Shown here piece after piece: positions 9,187 to 18,830 of a stretch of DNA of 64,000 nucleotides. Made by a program: the position numbers and the translations under genes. The notes under the pieces were generated by a model. That model had not been told where the DNA came from, did no database searches, and was given only the letters and a program-made list of their open reading frames with translations. Position 1 is the stretch's first letter, and every line of letters begins with the position of its first letter. This DNA comes from Pseudoalteromonas marina (GTDB taxonomy: Bacteria; Pseudomonadota; Gammaproteobacteria; Enterobacterales; Alteromonadaceae). The stretch lies in assembly GCF_000238335.3 (NCBI RefSeq), contig NZ_AHCB03000005.1, positions 744,001 to 808,000 of the forward strand, written 5' to 3'.

Positions 9187-9759
9187 ATGCCAAAGGCGAG
9201 TGAAGTAAAAAAAGGCACAGCTATTGAGTTTAATGGTCGTGTATTAGTAGTAAAAGATATTGTGCGCTCGGTTCCTCAAGGCCGTGCTGGTGGAAGCTTA
9301 TACCGTATGCGTTTATACGATGTAGTAACCGGTGGCAAGGTTGATGAAACGTTTAAAGACAGCGATATGCTAACGCTTGCTGACTTAATTCGTCGTGAGG
9401 CTATGCTGTCGTACATAGATGGCGACGAATACGTGTTTATGGATAGCGAAGACTACACGCCGTATAACTTGAATAAAGATGCCATTAGTGAAGAAATTTT
9501 GTTTATCAATGAAGAAACCCAAGGGGTGCACGTTATTGTCATTGATGGAGCGCCAGTAGGGCTTGATTTACCTTCAAGCGTTGAGCTTGTTGTAGAAGAA
9601 ACTGATCCATCTATTAAGGGCGCTTCAGCCAGTGCTCGTTCAAAACCAGCACGCATGTCTACTGGTTTGAATATATCTGTTCCTGAGCATATTTCAACGG
9701 GCGATCGCATTCGTATCAATACGGTTGAAAACAAATTTATGGGGCGTGCTGAAAAGTAG
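9187..9759 (+). CDS. efpL: Elongation factor P-like protein EfpL (YeiP)
   Basis: 190 residues, three beta-barrel (KOW-like N, then two OB) domains as in EF-P. The N-domain loop that reaches the peptidyl-transferase centre carries Arg33 in '[11 protein letters not shown]', an unmodified arginine rather than the modified lysine of EF-P, which is the mark of the EfpL subfamily. The C-terminus has the signature '[22 protein letters not shown]'. EfpL relieves ribosome stalling at proline-containing motifs. Standalone gene, divergent from the yjbR-like gene. The window also encodes EpmC (22305-22859), which hydroxylates true EF-P, so the organism very likely has both paralogues. Confidence 0.93.
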   Translation: MPKASEVKKGTAIEFNGRVLVVKDIVRSVPQGRAGGSLYRMRLYDVVTGGKVDETFKDSDMLTLADLIRREAMLSYIDGDEYVFMDSEDYTPYNLNKDAISEEILFINEETQGVHVIVIDGAPVGLDLPSSVELVVEETDPSIKGASASARSKPARMSTGLNISVPEHISTGDRIRINTVENKFMGRAEK

Positions 9760-9802
9760 CGCTCATCAAATTATTAATTAAATTAAAAAGCTGCGGTTTA
9801 GC

Positions 9803-10070
9803 TAGGGTCTGTTAATCCTTCAAGGTTAAATTTGCAGCTGTCTGTTTGGTATGTAGGTAAGGCAGAGCCTATGTAGTGTGGTTATTCCCCATCAACTGGC
9901 GATAACGTCGCATTAATACTAAACAGCTGCAGCCCAAAGGGTTCTTGCTAAGGACTATTGACTCTTTGTTACCCAGTTTTTACTTAATCTACTAGGTTAC
10001 AAACCTCGCGCCGCGATTAAATAGCCGCTGATTTGAACAAAATTTAATCTCAAAGATCAACAGCCCTAAA
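9803..10070. mobile_element. MITE-like element with about 30-bp imperfect terminal inverted repeats
   Basis: About 268 bases with no ORF. The left end (9803-9833, TAGGGTCTGTTAATCCTTCA...) and the reverse complement of the right end (10041-10070) agree at about 27 of 31 aligned positions, with two 1-base gaps. Internally there is a short palindrome, AGGTT-ACA-AACCT, near 9990-10010. The base composition is less AT-rich than neighbouring spacers. This is the structure of a non-autonomous, transposase-less element. I see no clear target-site duplication, so exact ends are uncertain by a few bases. It fills most of the 397-base gap between efpL and the next small gene. Confidence 0.6.
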
Positions 10071-10156
10071 TACGCTGCCTTTTTGTTAAAGGTGTATTGC
10101 TTTAAATTTAATCGAAGAAACGCTAAACTGAGCGCCAATTTAATTAGATAAGGTAT

Positions 10157-10357
10157 GTGGTTTTGTGGTTTGTTTTACTTAGCAGTTTGTTTATCCCGCT
10201 TATGTACTTAGACACAATACAAAAAGGAATGCCCGTAAAGCGCTGGCTTGTGCTCAGTGCGCTGCTTGGCCCTTTGGCTTGGTTTTTATTTAACGTGCAT
10301 TACAGGCGAGCCTGGCTGAGATATGTCGGTGTTAATACCTGCATGTGGCGCGCTTAG
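10157..10357 (+). CDS. Small hypothetical membrane protein
   Basis: 66 residues from a GTG start. Two hydrophobic segments (about residues 2-19 and 31-47) are separated by a short charged loop 'DTIQKGMPVKRW', and the C-terminus 'NVHYRRAWLRY' is basic, suggesting both ends on the cytoplasmic side. AAGG lies just upstream but very close to the GTG, so the start is not secure. I do not recognise a family. It sits between the MITE-like element and the convergent GGDEF/EAL gene, whose stop it overlaps by a few bases. The ORF could be genuine, given its clear two-helix pattern, but support is limited. Confidence 0.5.
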   Translation: MVLWFVLLSSLFIPLMYLDTIQKGMPVKRWLVLSALLGPLAWFLFNVHYRRAWLRYVGVNTCMWRA

Positions 10358-12612
10358 CTTATAGACGCCACATTACTTTTTTTAGAGCTAATTAAGCTTG
10401 GCGTTGCTTTACTTTGTTGTTGTTTTAAAAACTCAGTAAATTCGTCTTTAGATAACGGCTTTGAGTAATAATAACCTTGTACCGTTTCGCAATTAAGCGT
10501 TTTTAAAATGTCTATTTGATGTGCTTGTTCTACGCCTTCGGCAACGACATGCAAGTCAAGGTTGTGAGCAATCGTGACGATTGAATCGACCATATTTCGG
10601 CCGCGCTCGTTTTTCATATCATCAATAAATGCTTTGTCTACTTTTAGTGTATTTAGCGGAAACTGTTTTAAATAAGCCAAAGAAGAATACCCAGTACCAA
10701 AGTCGTCCATGGCTAAATGAATACCTCGGGCGCTTAACGAGCGCATAATATTAATGGCTTCGTTTGGATCATCCATTACTGTGCCTTCAGTGATCTCTAA
10801 TTCTAAAAAGTACGATGGCAAAGCATTTTTTTGCAAAATAATATCAATACGCGACGTTAAATCAGGAAGGCTAAATTGTTTAGCAGACAAGTTAACAGCA
10901 ACGCGCCCATTAAACAGTCCATCGTCCAGCCATTTTTTTACATCGCGACAGGCTTTGTTTAGAACAACTTCACCAATATCTATTATTTGACCTGTTTCTT
11001 CAGCAATAGGGATAAATACGCCCGGACTTATTATTCCTTTTTTAGGAGTAATAAAGCGGACTAACGCTTCCATGCCTGTTAACTTGCCCGTGCGTATATT
11101 CATTTTTGGCTGATAGTAGACTTCAAAGTGATCTTCTTTCAAACCAAAGCGCATTAGGTTTTCAATTTGTAAGCGTTTAACTGCTTGGCGGTTCATGGTG
11201 TCGTTAAAAAACAGGTAGCTGTTACCTTTCTTTTTAGCATGATACATTGCCGTATCGGCATTTTTAAGTAGTACCTCGGGTGTGTTTCCATCTTCAGGAA
11301 ACAAAACAATACCAACGCTTGAGGTAATAGCCAGCTCGTGCCCTGCCATTTTAAATGGGGTGGAAATAGCCGCTAAAAACTGTTTTGCAGTGCGAGTGAT
11401 TACATGAAGGTCGTTCGTATTTGACATTACAAGTGCAAATTCATCGCCTCCCAAACGATAAAACACATCGTTTTCGCGGGTGAGTTTATTTAATCGCATA
11501 GCAAGCTTTGCCAGTAAACTATCACCTAGTTGATGACCTAATGAGTCGTTTATTTTTTTAAAGTTATCTAAATCAAAAACAAGTAATGCATGGTGAGCGT
11601 CTTGCTGAACCAGTTTATGTAAGTTAGTAAAAAATAAATTACGGTTAGGCAGGCTTGTGGTGCGATCTCGATTTGATAAATTATGCAGCTGCGACTCTGC
11701 TTTTTTTCGCTCTGTTAAATCGGAATAAACAACCACGTAGTTAGTAATTTGGTTTTGCTCGTTTTTAATTTCATCAATTGATATTTCTATTGGCAGCAAT
11801 ACACGCTCATTATTGCGCAGTTTAATTTCTTGCTGAATATGCTCAGTTTGGCGCACTACATCGATAATGTTTTCAACGTAACTTGTATCGTATCCAGGCA
11901 AATTAAAATCTTTATTTAGGTATTGTTCGCGCATACCACCAAATAACGTTAAAAAACTGGGATTTATATCGACTAATTTAAAGTTCTTATCGTAAATTGC
12001 CAGCGCATCAGTAAACGACTCAACACATTTAGCAAACAGATTTAATCGTTCTTCGGTTGATTTTAACTGTGAAATATCGCGAACAGTGCCTGTCATTCTG
12101 AGCGGGGCTAGATTTGCATCTTTTTCAATAACCTTGCCGCGGTCAAGCACCCAATGCCACTTGCCAAATGTATCTTTAATTCGGTATGTGGCTTCAAAAA
12201 AAACGCTTTGCTCTGCAAAATGTTTTTTTAGTAGATGCTCAACATGAGGAATATCTTGTGGGTGTATAAGTCCTTTATTTGGTGGGAAACCCATAATAGT
12301 GGGGGAGTTCATCATGTATTTATCGTTAATACGAATAACTTCGCCTGTTTTTATATTCCAATCCCACAAGGTGTCACCACTGCCTTCAACGGTACTTTTT
12401 AAACGTTTTTCAGAGAGGCGAAGTTGGCGACGAGAGCGCCTAAGCTTGTATATAACAAATAATAGGTATGGCAAAGCGAGCGCAATAATAGCGCTCGACA
12501 ATAACAGCAGAGTGTCTGAATTGTATTTAAATGAAGACTCAAATGCGTAAGTATCAAACGAGTAAGCAAGTAATACAGCGAATAGGTTTAGTTTTATTGT
12601 TTTTATTATCAT
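10354..12612 (-). CDS. PAS-PAS-GGDEF-EAL cyclic-di-GMP signalling protein
   Basis: 752 residues. An N-terminal signal-like segment and a membrane helix (about residues 31-57, LLLLSSAIIALALPYLLFVIY) are followed by a PAS domain of the PAS_3 type ('WDWNIKTGEVIRIN', 'GTVRDIS'), a second PAS domain ('SFTDALAIYDKNFKLVDINPSFL'), a GGDEF domain with intact 'RLGGDEFALVM', and an EAL domain with 'MEALVRF', 'ELEITEGTVMDD', 'MDDFGTGYSSL' and 'VVAEGVE'. Both catalytic motifs look intact, so it may make and degrade c-di-GMP, though in many such hybrids one domain is regulatory. It is a single-gene unit, inner-membrane attached. The PAS domains probably sense a cytoplasmic ligand or redox state. Confidence 0.92.
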   Translation of the reverse strand: MIIKTIKLNLFAVLLAYSFDTYAFESSFKYNSDTLLLLSSAIIALALPYLLFVIYKLRRSRRQLRLSEKRLKSTVEGSGDTLWDWNIKTGEVIRINDKYMMNSPTIMGFPPNKGLIHPQDIPHVEHLLKKHFAEQSVFFEATYRIKDTFGKWHWVLDRGKVIEKDANLAPLRMTGTVRDISQLKSTEERLNLFAKCVESFTDALAIYDKNFKLVDINPSFLTLFGGMREQYLNKDFNLPGYDTSYVENIIDVVRQTEHIQQEIKLRNNERVLLPIEISIDEIKNEQNQITNYVVVYSDLTERKKAESQLHNLSNRDRTTSLPNRNLFFTNLHKLVQQDAHHALLVFDLDNFKKINDSLGHQLGDSLLAKLAMRLNKLTRENDVFYRLGGDEFALVMSNTNDLHVITRTAKQFLAAISTPFKMAGHELAITSSVGIVLFPEDGNTPEVLLKNADTAMYHAKKKGNSYLFFNDTMNRQAVKRLQIENLMRFGLKEDHFEVYYQPKMNIRTGKLTGMEALVRFITPKKGIISPGVFIPIAEETGQIIDIGEVVLNKACRDVKKWLDDGLFNGRVAVNLSAKQFSLPDLTSRIDIILQKNALPSYFLELEITEGTVMDDPNEAINIMRSLSARGIHLAMDDFGTGYSSLAYLKQFPLNTLKVDKAFIDDMKNERGRNMVDSIVTIAHNLDLHVVAEGVEQAHQIDILKTLNCETVQGYYYSKPLSKDEFTEFLKQQQSKATPSLISSKKSNVASIS

Positions 12613-12665
12613 TTTTTATTACTACTAATTTACTAATGACAATTTAAAACAAGGACATTCAAGAG

Positions 12666-15389
12666 TCAAAGAGAATGCGAGTAAACCGGTGTTTTTTGAG
12701 ATTTATTAACTTTAGCGTTACTTAAAAGCTCGTATCTTGGCCTATCTTCATCAAAAAGTACCAGAGCATAATCTTTAATTTCTTGTAGAGTCAGCATGTT
12801 AAGTGCACAAAGCAATCGTTTTTGCATATCAAAATTATGATCTCTGTTACCTATGGCAAGCCATAAGCGTTGTGATCGCAAACGTAAGTTTTTATCTTTT
12901 TCTGCAATATGCGTTTTTAAACCATGCTTTTGTTGCTGCCAGCTATGCTCGTCTAGCTCATTGATATTACTTAAATATTGATTCACAAAGTGAGTATGGC
13001 GATGTAGCAAGGTTTTTGAGTCAAATTTAGGGGACTGTATATAAAAAGCAATGCCTGCCCGGGTGTTAAAAGGCGCGTAACCCGCACCAACCAAATAACC
13101 TAATTGTTGTGTTGTGCGCAACTCGTTAAAGTAGTCTTGGTTCATTAAATGATTTAACGCCATCATTTTAACTTTTTCGTTCACGTCATTGGTTTGTGCC
13201 TGGTAATACACAACCATGGCATGATCGTTACACGGTAACTCAATTTCATAACGTGTTGCTTTTTTTATTTCAAATAAAGGGCGTCTTAAATCGTCGATAG
13301 TTGTGGCATTCTGCAAATGTGCAGCCACCTTTTTTTGAAATTCTAAAGCATGATTTTCTTGCCAGTTACCATGTAAAAAAGACTCCACATGTAACGCCTT
13401 AAAAAAGTCTTGTCTAAATTCATTAAATTGCTGAAAACTTGTTGCTTTTAACGCTTCTGCTAAATCGTTAGGCTGTGGATTCCAAGGCATTAGTTTTGCA
13501 CCTAAAATACTAAACAACTCACTAACAGGTTTGTTTTGGTTGCTGTTACGCCAATGCCTAACAAGTTGTTTTTTATACTCGGCAAAGCGCTTTGCACATA
13601 TATCTACATTAAATAACGCATCTAAAAGTTCATCGACGAGTTCTAATTGGCTCGATGATAACCCTGCAGTATGTAGTGTAAGTCCCCCTTGGTGGGAGGT
13701 TAAATGATAACTTAAACCAGCCAGTTCTGCTGGGTAAAACTGCTCGCCAACACTATCCATAAATAAATCGGTAAATAAGCGTGTTAGCGCCATGTGCTTT
13801 ACGTCTTTTACCGCAAAGTCAGAGTCCATAGCTAAATAAAAATGACCTTTCGCTACTCTAAATGTGCTGTCTTGTTTAAACCAAAAATCAAACCCCGGTT
13901 CTTTTACTAAAAGTGTGGGTTGCTCTTGGGGCTTTTCTATTTCGAAAAGCTCAACCTCTTTAGTGAGATATGGGTTTGCAGTGGGTAGGTACATATCTTT
14001 AAGTGGTTTATTGATATCACTAAGGGCATCAAGCCAACTAGGTGATACTTTTTCTACTTTATAGGGTGTGTTGTACCACGCAGTTTTATGCTCGGGTTCT
14101 ACGTCAGGGTGAATGAGTACAATACGCATATTGTTAGGTTTTAACCATTGCATCGCCATTTCGTGCGTTGCTTTATTAAAGCCTTCCATTAGGTAGTCAC
14201 CTTGTACATAGTTGCATTCGTCATAATGCTGCATATTGATGCTCAAACTACTTACCCAATCAATAAGTCGTGATTTTTCTTGGTTATCAAACGCAATTTG
14301 TAAAAGATTTTTTTTGTCTTGATATAAGCGGGGCAGCTTTTCTGTGTTGGCATTAATTAAACATATGTACTCAAAAAGCATTTCGATAATATCTTCAAAA
14401 TATTCTATACCCTCATCGGTAAGCGCCATGCTGACATTAAAATCTTTAAAATTACTGCCGTTAATGCCCCCTCCCGCTGAAAGGGCATTTATCCAACCTT
14501 GCTCTTTTAAAATAGAATACAGTGAGCCTTGTCCTTCATAACCGAGTAAATGTGCAATAAAACTTACGGTTTTATGTCGGTAAAAGTCATCAATATTAGG
14601 CATGGCAAAACTAACGATTAGTTTTTGCATGTGTTTGTGTGGCTCTATGTGTAAAATTTTCCCTAGGTCTTGTTTTCGATAAAGTGGCTCGCTGATCTCA
14701 GGTTTTACAGATGCTTTATTTCCTAAAACTTGGCTAAAGTGAGCTTTTACCCAGGTTTGAAGAGTGTCTAGCTTTTCGTTTGCACATACTACTAATGTCA
14801 TCCATTGTGCTTGGTAATGCTCATTAAAAAAGTCACAAAGTTCGTCGCTAATGCAGCGTTCTCTGTCTGCGAGTGTTTGCAGGTTACCAACAGAAAACTT
14901 AGCGAAAGGATGTGCAGGGTTAACCGTTTCTTTATGGGCCTGATAAATGCGACGGGCATCGTCCTTAATTTTTAATTTAAATTCTGCATCTATGGCATTA
15001 CGTTCTTTTTCTGTCTCATTAGCACTTAACAGTGGGGCAATAAAAAAGCGGCTAAATTGTAGTAATGCGTGTTCAAACTCTTGATTGTTTATATCAAAAA
15101 AGTAGCAGCTGTGTTCTGTACCGGTCCATGCATTTGTGTTTCCGCCTGCTTGCGAAACAAAATTATTAAAACTTCCAGAATCTGGAAATTGGTCTGTGCC
15201 TAAAAAAAGCATGTGCTCTAAAAAGTGAGCAAGACCTTGCCTATCAGCAGGATCGTCAAAGTGGCCAGCATTTACAGCCATTGATGCTGCAGCCTTTGTT
15301 GAATCTTTATCTTGCACAAGCAATACTTTTAGACCATTGTCCAGTGTAAGGGCGCGGTATGCTCTATTATCATTGCGGCTGATATTCAA
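12666..15389 (-). CDS. Insulinase-family M16 metalloprotease (pitrilysin-like)
   Basis: 907 residues, within the pitrilysin/insulin-degrading-enzyme range. The inverted zinc motif HxxEH is present as 'HFLEHMLFLGT' near residues 57-61, followed about 75 residues later by the third ligand region 'ERNAIDAEF'. The C-terminal halves contain the usual M16 catalytically inactive domains ('TTQQLGYLVGAGY'). There is no convincing signal peptide, unlike E. coli pitrilysin, so it may act in the cytoplasm. Probable role: degradation of short peptides. Single gene, divergent from sixA. Confidence 0.9.
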   Translation of the reverse strand: MNISRNDNRAYRALTLDNGLKVLLVQDKDSTKAAASMAVNAGHFDDPADRQGLAHFLEHMLFLGTDQFPDSGSFNNFVSQAGGNTNAWTGTEHSCYFFDINNQEFEHALLQFSRFFIAPLLSANETEKERNAIDAEFKLKIKDDARRIYQAHKETVNPAHPFAKFSVGNLQTLADRERCISDELCDFFNEHYQAQWMTLVVCANEKLDTLQTWVKAHFSQVLGNKASVKPEISEPLYRKQDLGKILHIEPHKHMQKLIVSFAMPNIDDFYRHKTVSFIAHLLGYEGQGSLYSILKEQGWINALSAGGGINGSNFKDFNVSMALTDEGIEYFEDIIEMLFEYICLINANTEKLPRLYQDKKNLLQIAFDNQEKSRLIDWVSSLSINMQHYDECNYVQGDYLMEGFNKATHEMAMQWLKPNNMRIVLIHPDVEPEHKTAWYNTPYKVEKVSPSWLDALSDINKPLKDMYLPTANPYLTKEVELFEIEKPQEQPTLLVKEPGFDFWFKQDSTFRVAKGHFYLAMDSDFAVKDVKHMALTRLFTDLFMDSVGEQFYPAELAGLSYHLTSHQGGLTLHTAGLSSSQLELVDELLDALFNVDICAKRFAEYKKQLVRHWRNSNQNKPVSELFSILGAKLMPWNPQPNDLAEALKATSFQQFNEFRQDFFKALHVESFLHGNWQENHALEFQKKVAAHLQNATTIDDLRRPLFEIKKATRYEIELPCNDHAMVVYYQAQTNDVNEKVKMMALNHLMNQDYFNELRTTQQLGYLVGAGYAPFNTRAGIAFYIQSPKFDSKTLLHRHTHFVNQYLSNINELDEHSWQQQKHGLKTHIAEKDKNLRLRSQRLWLAIGNRDHNFDMQKRLLCALNMLTLQEIKDYALVLFDEDRPRYELLSNAKVNKSQKTPVYSHSL

Positions 15390-15579
15390 ATGATGCTCCT
15401 GAAACTAAACGTTTACTTGATAACAACAGAGGATAACTTCAGGGCAGCAAGGGTGTGCTAAAAGATTTACCTGAATGTCGTGAAAGAACTATTTTAGAAA
15501 AAACAAGTTTATGTTGTTAATATAGCTGACAAGTGAGCAAACTGGCTACTGTTTATATTCTTTAATCGGTTGATTTTTT

Positions 15580-16050
15580 ATGAAAACAATCTTAATAATG
15601 CGCCACGGCGAAGCTGCACCTATGCAGGCCGATGATGCGGCAAGAAATTTAACCCAAGTGGGTCATTTAGAAGCAAAAAAAATGGGGCGGTGGCTTGCCA
15701 ATACGCAAAAACCGGATGCATTGTTAGTTAGCCCTTACGTACGAGCTCAACAAACAGCAAATGGGGTCGCTGAAAGCATCACGTTTAAATATAGCGAAAC
15801 GTGTGCCGATATTACCCCGGAAGGCAAACCGCATGTTGCAGCTGATTACCTTGAAACACTCATCCAAATGCACCCCGAGTGTAATAGTTGGTTAATTGTA
15901 GCGCACATGCCAATAGTGAGCTATTTGGTTGATCAGCTTTGCCCTGGAAACATGCCTATATTTAATACAGGTGCTGTGGCTGTCATTCATTACAACGAAA
16001 ATACGAATCGTAGCGAATATATAAATATAAACGCTCCTGCCGATTTATAA
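15580..16050 (+). CDS. sixA: Phosphohistidine phosphatase SixA
   Basis: 156 residues, histidine-phosphatase fold. The catalytic motif RHGEAAP is at residues 8-14, and the second His is in 'WLIVAHMPIVSYL'. SixA removes phosphate from histidines of HPt domains and the nitrogen phosphotransferase system. It is followed 14 bases later by the RidA-like gene and then an SDR gene, a likely three-gene operon. Length and sequence fit SixA better than other phosphoglycerate-mutase-fold families, which are longer. Confidence 0.9.
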   Translation: MKTILIMRHGEAAPMQADDAARNLTQVGHLEAKKMGRWLANTQKPDALLVSPYVRAQQTANGVAESITFKYSETCADITPEGKPHVAADYLETLIQMHPECNSWLIVAHMPIVSYLVDQLCPGNMPIFNTGAVAVIHYNENTNRSEYININAPADL

Positions 16051-16064
16051 ATTAAGAGACTAAT

Positions 16065-16418
16065 ATGGCCATTGAACGTCTTCAAACCGGTGCGCGAATG
16101 AGCCGCATTGTAAAGCACAACGGTACTGTGTATTTGTGTGGACAGGTATGCGCTGATGCTGAAAAGGGAATAACAGAGCAAACGCAAACCATGCTCGATA
16201 AAGTAGAAGCATTGCTAGATGAGGCTGGTAGCTCAAAAAAGCATATGTTAAGCGCAACAATTTATGTAAAAAGTATGGAATATTTTGCCGACATGAATGC
16301 TGTGTGGGATGCATGGGTACCAGAAGGTTATGCACCGGCACGCGCCTGTGTAGAAGCTAAAATGGCGCGCGATGCGCTATTGGTCGAAATTTCGGTAGTG
16401 GCAGCGCTAAAGGACTAA
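16065..16418 (+). CDS. RidA-like protein (YoaB-type)
   Basis: 117 residues. The YjgF/YER057c/UK114 fold is indicated by '[36 protein letters not shown]', '[24 protein letters not shown]' and '[19 protein letters not shown]', whose arginine is the carboxylate-binding Arg of RidA. It resembles E. coli YoaB more than RidA itself. RidA deaminates reactive enamine/imine intermediates; for the YoaB branch the substrate is not established. Located between sixA and an SDR gene with 14- and 6-base gaps, suggesting co-transcription. Confidence 0.88.
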   Translation: MAIERLQTGARMSRIVKHNGTVYLCGQVCADAEKGITEQTQTMLDKVEALLDEAGSSKKHMLSATIYVKSMEYFADMNAVWDAWVPEGYAPARACVEAKMARDALLVEISVVAALKD

Positions 16419-16424
16419 TTTTGT

Positions 16425-17162
16425 ATGAACAAAGCGCGGGTGGTACTTATAACCGGTTCTAGCCGAGGTATAGGGGCAGCCACCGCTGTTTATTTTGCGC
16501 GCCACGGATATGATGTATGTATTAACTATAAGACCCATTTAACTCAAGCAGAATACGTTGCCGATAGAGTAAGAAGTTATGGTGTACGAGCCGAACTAGT
16601 AAGGGCCGATGTATCTCAAGAGAGCGATGTTAACGATTTATTTTCACGTATAGATAAAGTATTTGGCCGGCTCGACGTGCTTGTAAATAATGCCGGTGTG
16701 CTTAAACCTCAAATGCCGCTGCTAAACATGGACGCAAAGCGAATTAACGAATTACTCACTACAAACATTACCAGCACATTTATATGTAGCCGAGAAGCCA
16801 TAAAGCGTATGTTGCCCGGTAGCAGTATTGTTAATGTGTCATCGGTAGCGGCTAAAACAGGTTCACCTAATGAATACATTGATTATGCAGCGACAAAGGG
16901 CGCTATTGATACATTGACCATTGGTCTCGCCAAAGAGGTTGCTTGTAAAGGCGTGCGCGTTAATTGTGTTAGGCCAGGCCTTATTTACACTGATATGCAC
17001 ACAGATGGTGGTGAAGAGGGGCGGGTAGAACGGCTTAAAAGTAATCTTCCTCTACGTAGGGGTGGGCAACCTGAAGAAGTGGCTGCTGCAATATACTTTT
17101 TAGCCTCACATTCTACTTCATTTACTACAGGCACTTTTATTGATGTAGCTGGTGGCTTATAA
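16425..17162 (+). CDS. Short-chain dehydrogenase/reductase
   Basis: 245 residues, classical SDR. The cofactor motif TGSSRGIG is at residues 10-17, 'NNAGVLKP' near residue 87, the catalytic Ser in 'IVNVSSVAAKTG' and the YxxxK motif as 'YAATKGA'. An arginine-rich stretch in the second strand ('VRSYGVRAELVRADV') does not decide NADH or NADPH. The C-terminus 'TTGTFIDVAGGL' is typical of 3-oxoacyl-ACP-reductase-like or glucose-dehydrogenase-like SDRs. The substrate is unknown. It ends one base before the stop of the convergent AEC transporter gene, so the two transcripts must overlap or terminate in each other. Confidence 0.9.
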   Translation: MNKARVVLITGSSRGIGAATAVYFARHGYDVCINYKTHLTQAEYVADRVRSYGVRAELVRADVSQESDVNDLFSRIDKVFGRLDVLVNNAGVLKPQMPLLNMDAKRINELLTTNITSTFICSREAIKRMLPGSSIVNVSSVAAKTGSPNEYIDYAATKGAIDTLTIGLAKEVACKGVRVNCVRPGLIYTDMHTDGGEEGRVERLKSNLPLRRGGQPEEVAAAIYFLASHSTSFTTGTFIDVAGGL

Positions 17163-17163
17163 A

Positions 17164-18093
17164 TTAAAGTAAAACCGCTAACCAAAACGTTAAACTCACT
17201 ACACTTAAGATAGTAGATAGCACCACCGCTCCTGCAAGCGTTGCTTCATGTTGTTTAATTTGACTCGCTATTAAATAGGCGTTTACGCCAACAGGTGAGG
17301 CACTTAATAAAACTAGTACGGTTAGTATTTGCGGGTCGAGCTTAAATATATACGACCCAATAAATAGTACGCCTGCCGGCAATATAATAATTTTTAAAAT
17401 CGAGGCAATTAAAGCAGGTTGCCAGTTTGCTGCTATTTTATAAAACGCTAGGTTTGCGCCCAATACAAATAGCGCACAGGCTATTGCAGGGGTTGCTAAT
17501 AATGCCAAACTGTCCGTTAAGTTTTTAAATAATACAATGCCCGAAACGTTAATGATTAAGCCACAACCAATACTTAAAACAATAGGGTTAAGCACCATGC
17601 TTTTGCCAAACTGTGACCACGAGAACGAACTGCTATTGCCCTTTGCCCCAATTAAATAGGTCAGTGCAAATAATAAAGTGCTGTGGAAGGTGATGATCAT
17701 AAAAGCAATGGCTATTTTCTCTTTGCCCAGCGATGCAATAATGATAGGAATACCTACCAACACCATGTTTGAGTAACTAGCCGCAAGACCGAATACGCCG
17801 TGTTTTTGGTAATTTTTACTATTATTTTTATTCAAATAAAATCGGTCGACTAAAATACCTAATCCAAAAATACACAACGCCGGGATATAAAAACTTAAAA
17901 ATGCAGAAAGACTAATGCTTTGCTTTAAGTCTATTTGCGACATATTCAATAATAAAAAAGCCGGCAAACTTATGTAAAAAGTAAATTTACTCAGCCCTGT
18001 AATGTGCTGTTTGTTAAAAAACGAAAGCCGGCAACAGCCATAACCCAATGCGACAATGAATATAAGTGGAAAAATAATAGAAACAATATGCAC
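17164..18093 (-). CDS. AEC family transporter (auxin-efflux-carrier type permease)
   Basis: 309 residues and about ten hydrophobic segments from residue 2 to the C-terminus, with the central break typical of the 5+5 inverted topology. Features of the AEC family are 'GLAASYSNMVLVGIPIII' after helix 4 and 'ASPVGVNAYLIASQI' in helix 9. Bacterial members export or import small carboxylates such as malonate or malate; substrate not predictable. Single gene, convergent with the SDR gene. Confidence 0.9.
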   Translation of the reverse strand: MHIVSIIFPLIFIVALGYGCCRLSFFNKQHITGLSKFTFYISLPAFLLLNMSQIDLKQSISLSAFLSFYIPALCIFGLGILVDRFYLNKNNSKNYQKHGVFGLAASYSNMVLVGIPIIIASLGKEKIAIAFMIITFHSTLLFALTYLIGAKGNSSSFSWSQFGKSMVLNPIVLSIGCGLIINVSGIVLFKNLTDSLALLATPAIACALFVLGANLAFYKIAANWQPALIASILKIIILPAGVLFIGSYIFKLDPQILTVLVLLSASPVGVNAYLIASQIKQHEATLAGAVVLSTILSVVSLTFWLAVLL

Positions 18094-18120
18094 GTAATTA
18101 CTTCCTAGTAATATGTTGGG

Positions 18121-18678
18121 TTAGCGTCTAAATTCATCGCTTTGTGGTAAGTTTATCAAAATAAGTACCGCGCCTTTACCGCCGTATTCAAGTGGCGCTT
18201 GATGCATTGCAATTACGTCTGGGTGCTGAACTAGGTACTGAGGAATTTTATGTTTAAGTATGCCACCACCAATTCCGTGCACAACACACGCACAATAATA
18301 ATGTTGTTTTTTACATTCGTGAATGAGTCCTGCTAATTCATCTTTAGCAATTTCTTTGTTTAAGCCATGCAAATCAAGCGTTAAATCAGGTGCAAAGTCG
18401 CCTCGTCGTAATTGCTTAGGTAAATAAGTGTCGTGCCCTTCTTTTACATAATGGACAGTACCGTGGGTGTCTATATCGGGAATATATTCATCTGAGAAAT
18501 AAAATTCAGATTGAGCCTGCTTTTTTTGCTGGGCAAATTGCTTTGCTTGTGACACCTTAGGCTTTGTATCAAAACGATGAGTATCTTGTTTAAATACTTT
18601 AGCGCCTGTGATCGTTTGGCGAAATAAGTCTATGTCGTCATTGCTTAGGGACGATGGTGATGGAGAGTCTTTTTTCAT
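18121..18678 (-). CDS. smrB: SmrB-like Smr-domain endonuclease (ribosome rescue factor)
   Basis: 185 residues. The N-terminal ~90 residues are charged and Gln-rich; the C-terminal Smr domain contains 'LTLDLHGLNKEIAKDEL' (LDxHG motif) and 'CACVVHGIGGGILKHKIP' (HGxG motif). SmrB cuts mRNA between collided ribosomes and thereby starts rescue. It is divergent from prmB, the same neighbourhood as in E. coli (smrB-prmB-aroC), which supports the specific name over other Smr proteins such as SmrA. Confidence 0.9.
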   Translation of the reverse strand: MKKDSPSPSSLSNDDIDLFRQTITGAKVFKQDTHRFDTKPKVSQAKQFAQQKKQAQSEFYFSDEYIPDIDTHGTVHYVKEGHDTYLPKQLRRGDFAPDLTLDLHGLNKEIAKDELAGLIHECKKQHYYCACVVHGIGGGILKHKIPQYLVQHPDVIAMHQAPLEYGGKGAVLILINLPQSDEFRR

Positions 18679-18830
18679 AACAATTACCTAAACAAAAAAA
18701 CGTAAAAACGCAGCGCAAAAGGCGGTACAATACTTAAATGAGAGGCAATTGTAATTTGCTAAGCCAATATAGGCAATGCAATCGTCTTAAAGACTCAAAA
18801 CAGTCAGTAAGCTAATACAGGTAAAAATAT

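Noticed and set aside
10155..10211. ATG-initiated short peptide overlapping the small membrane gene.
   Set aside because: Only 18 codons with no features; the GTG frame gives a clear two-helix protein.
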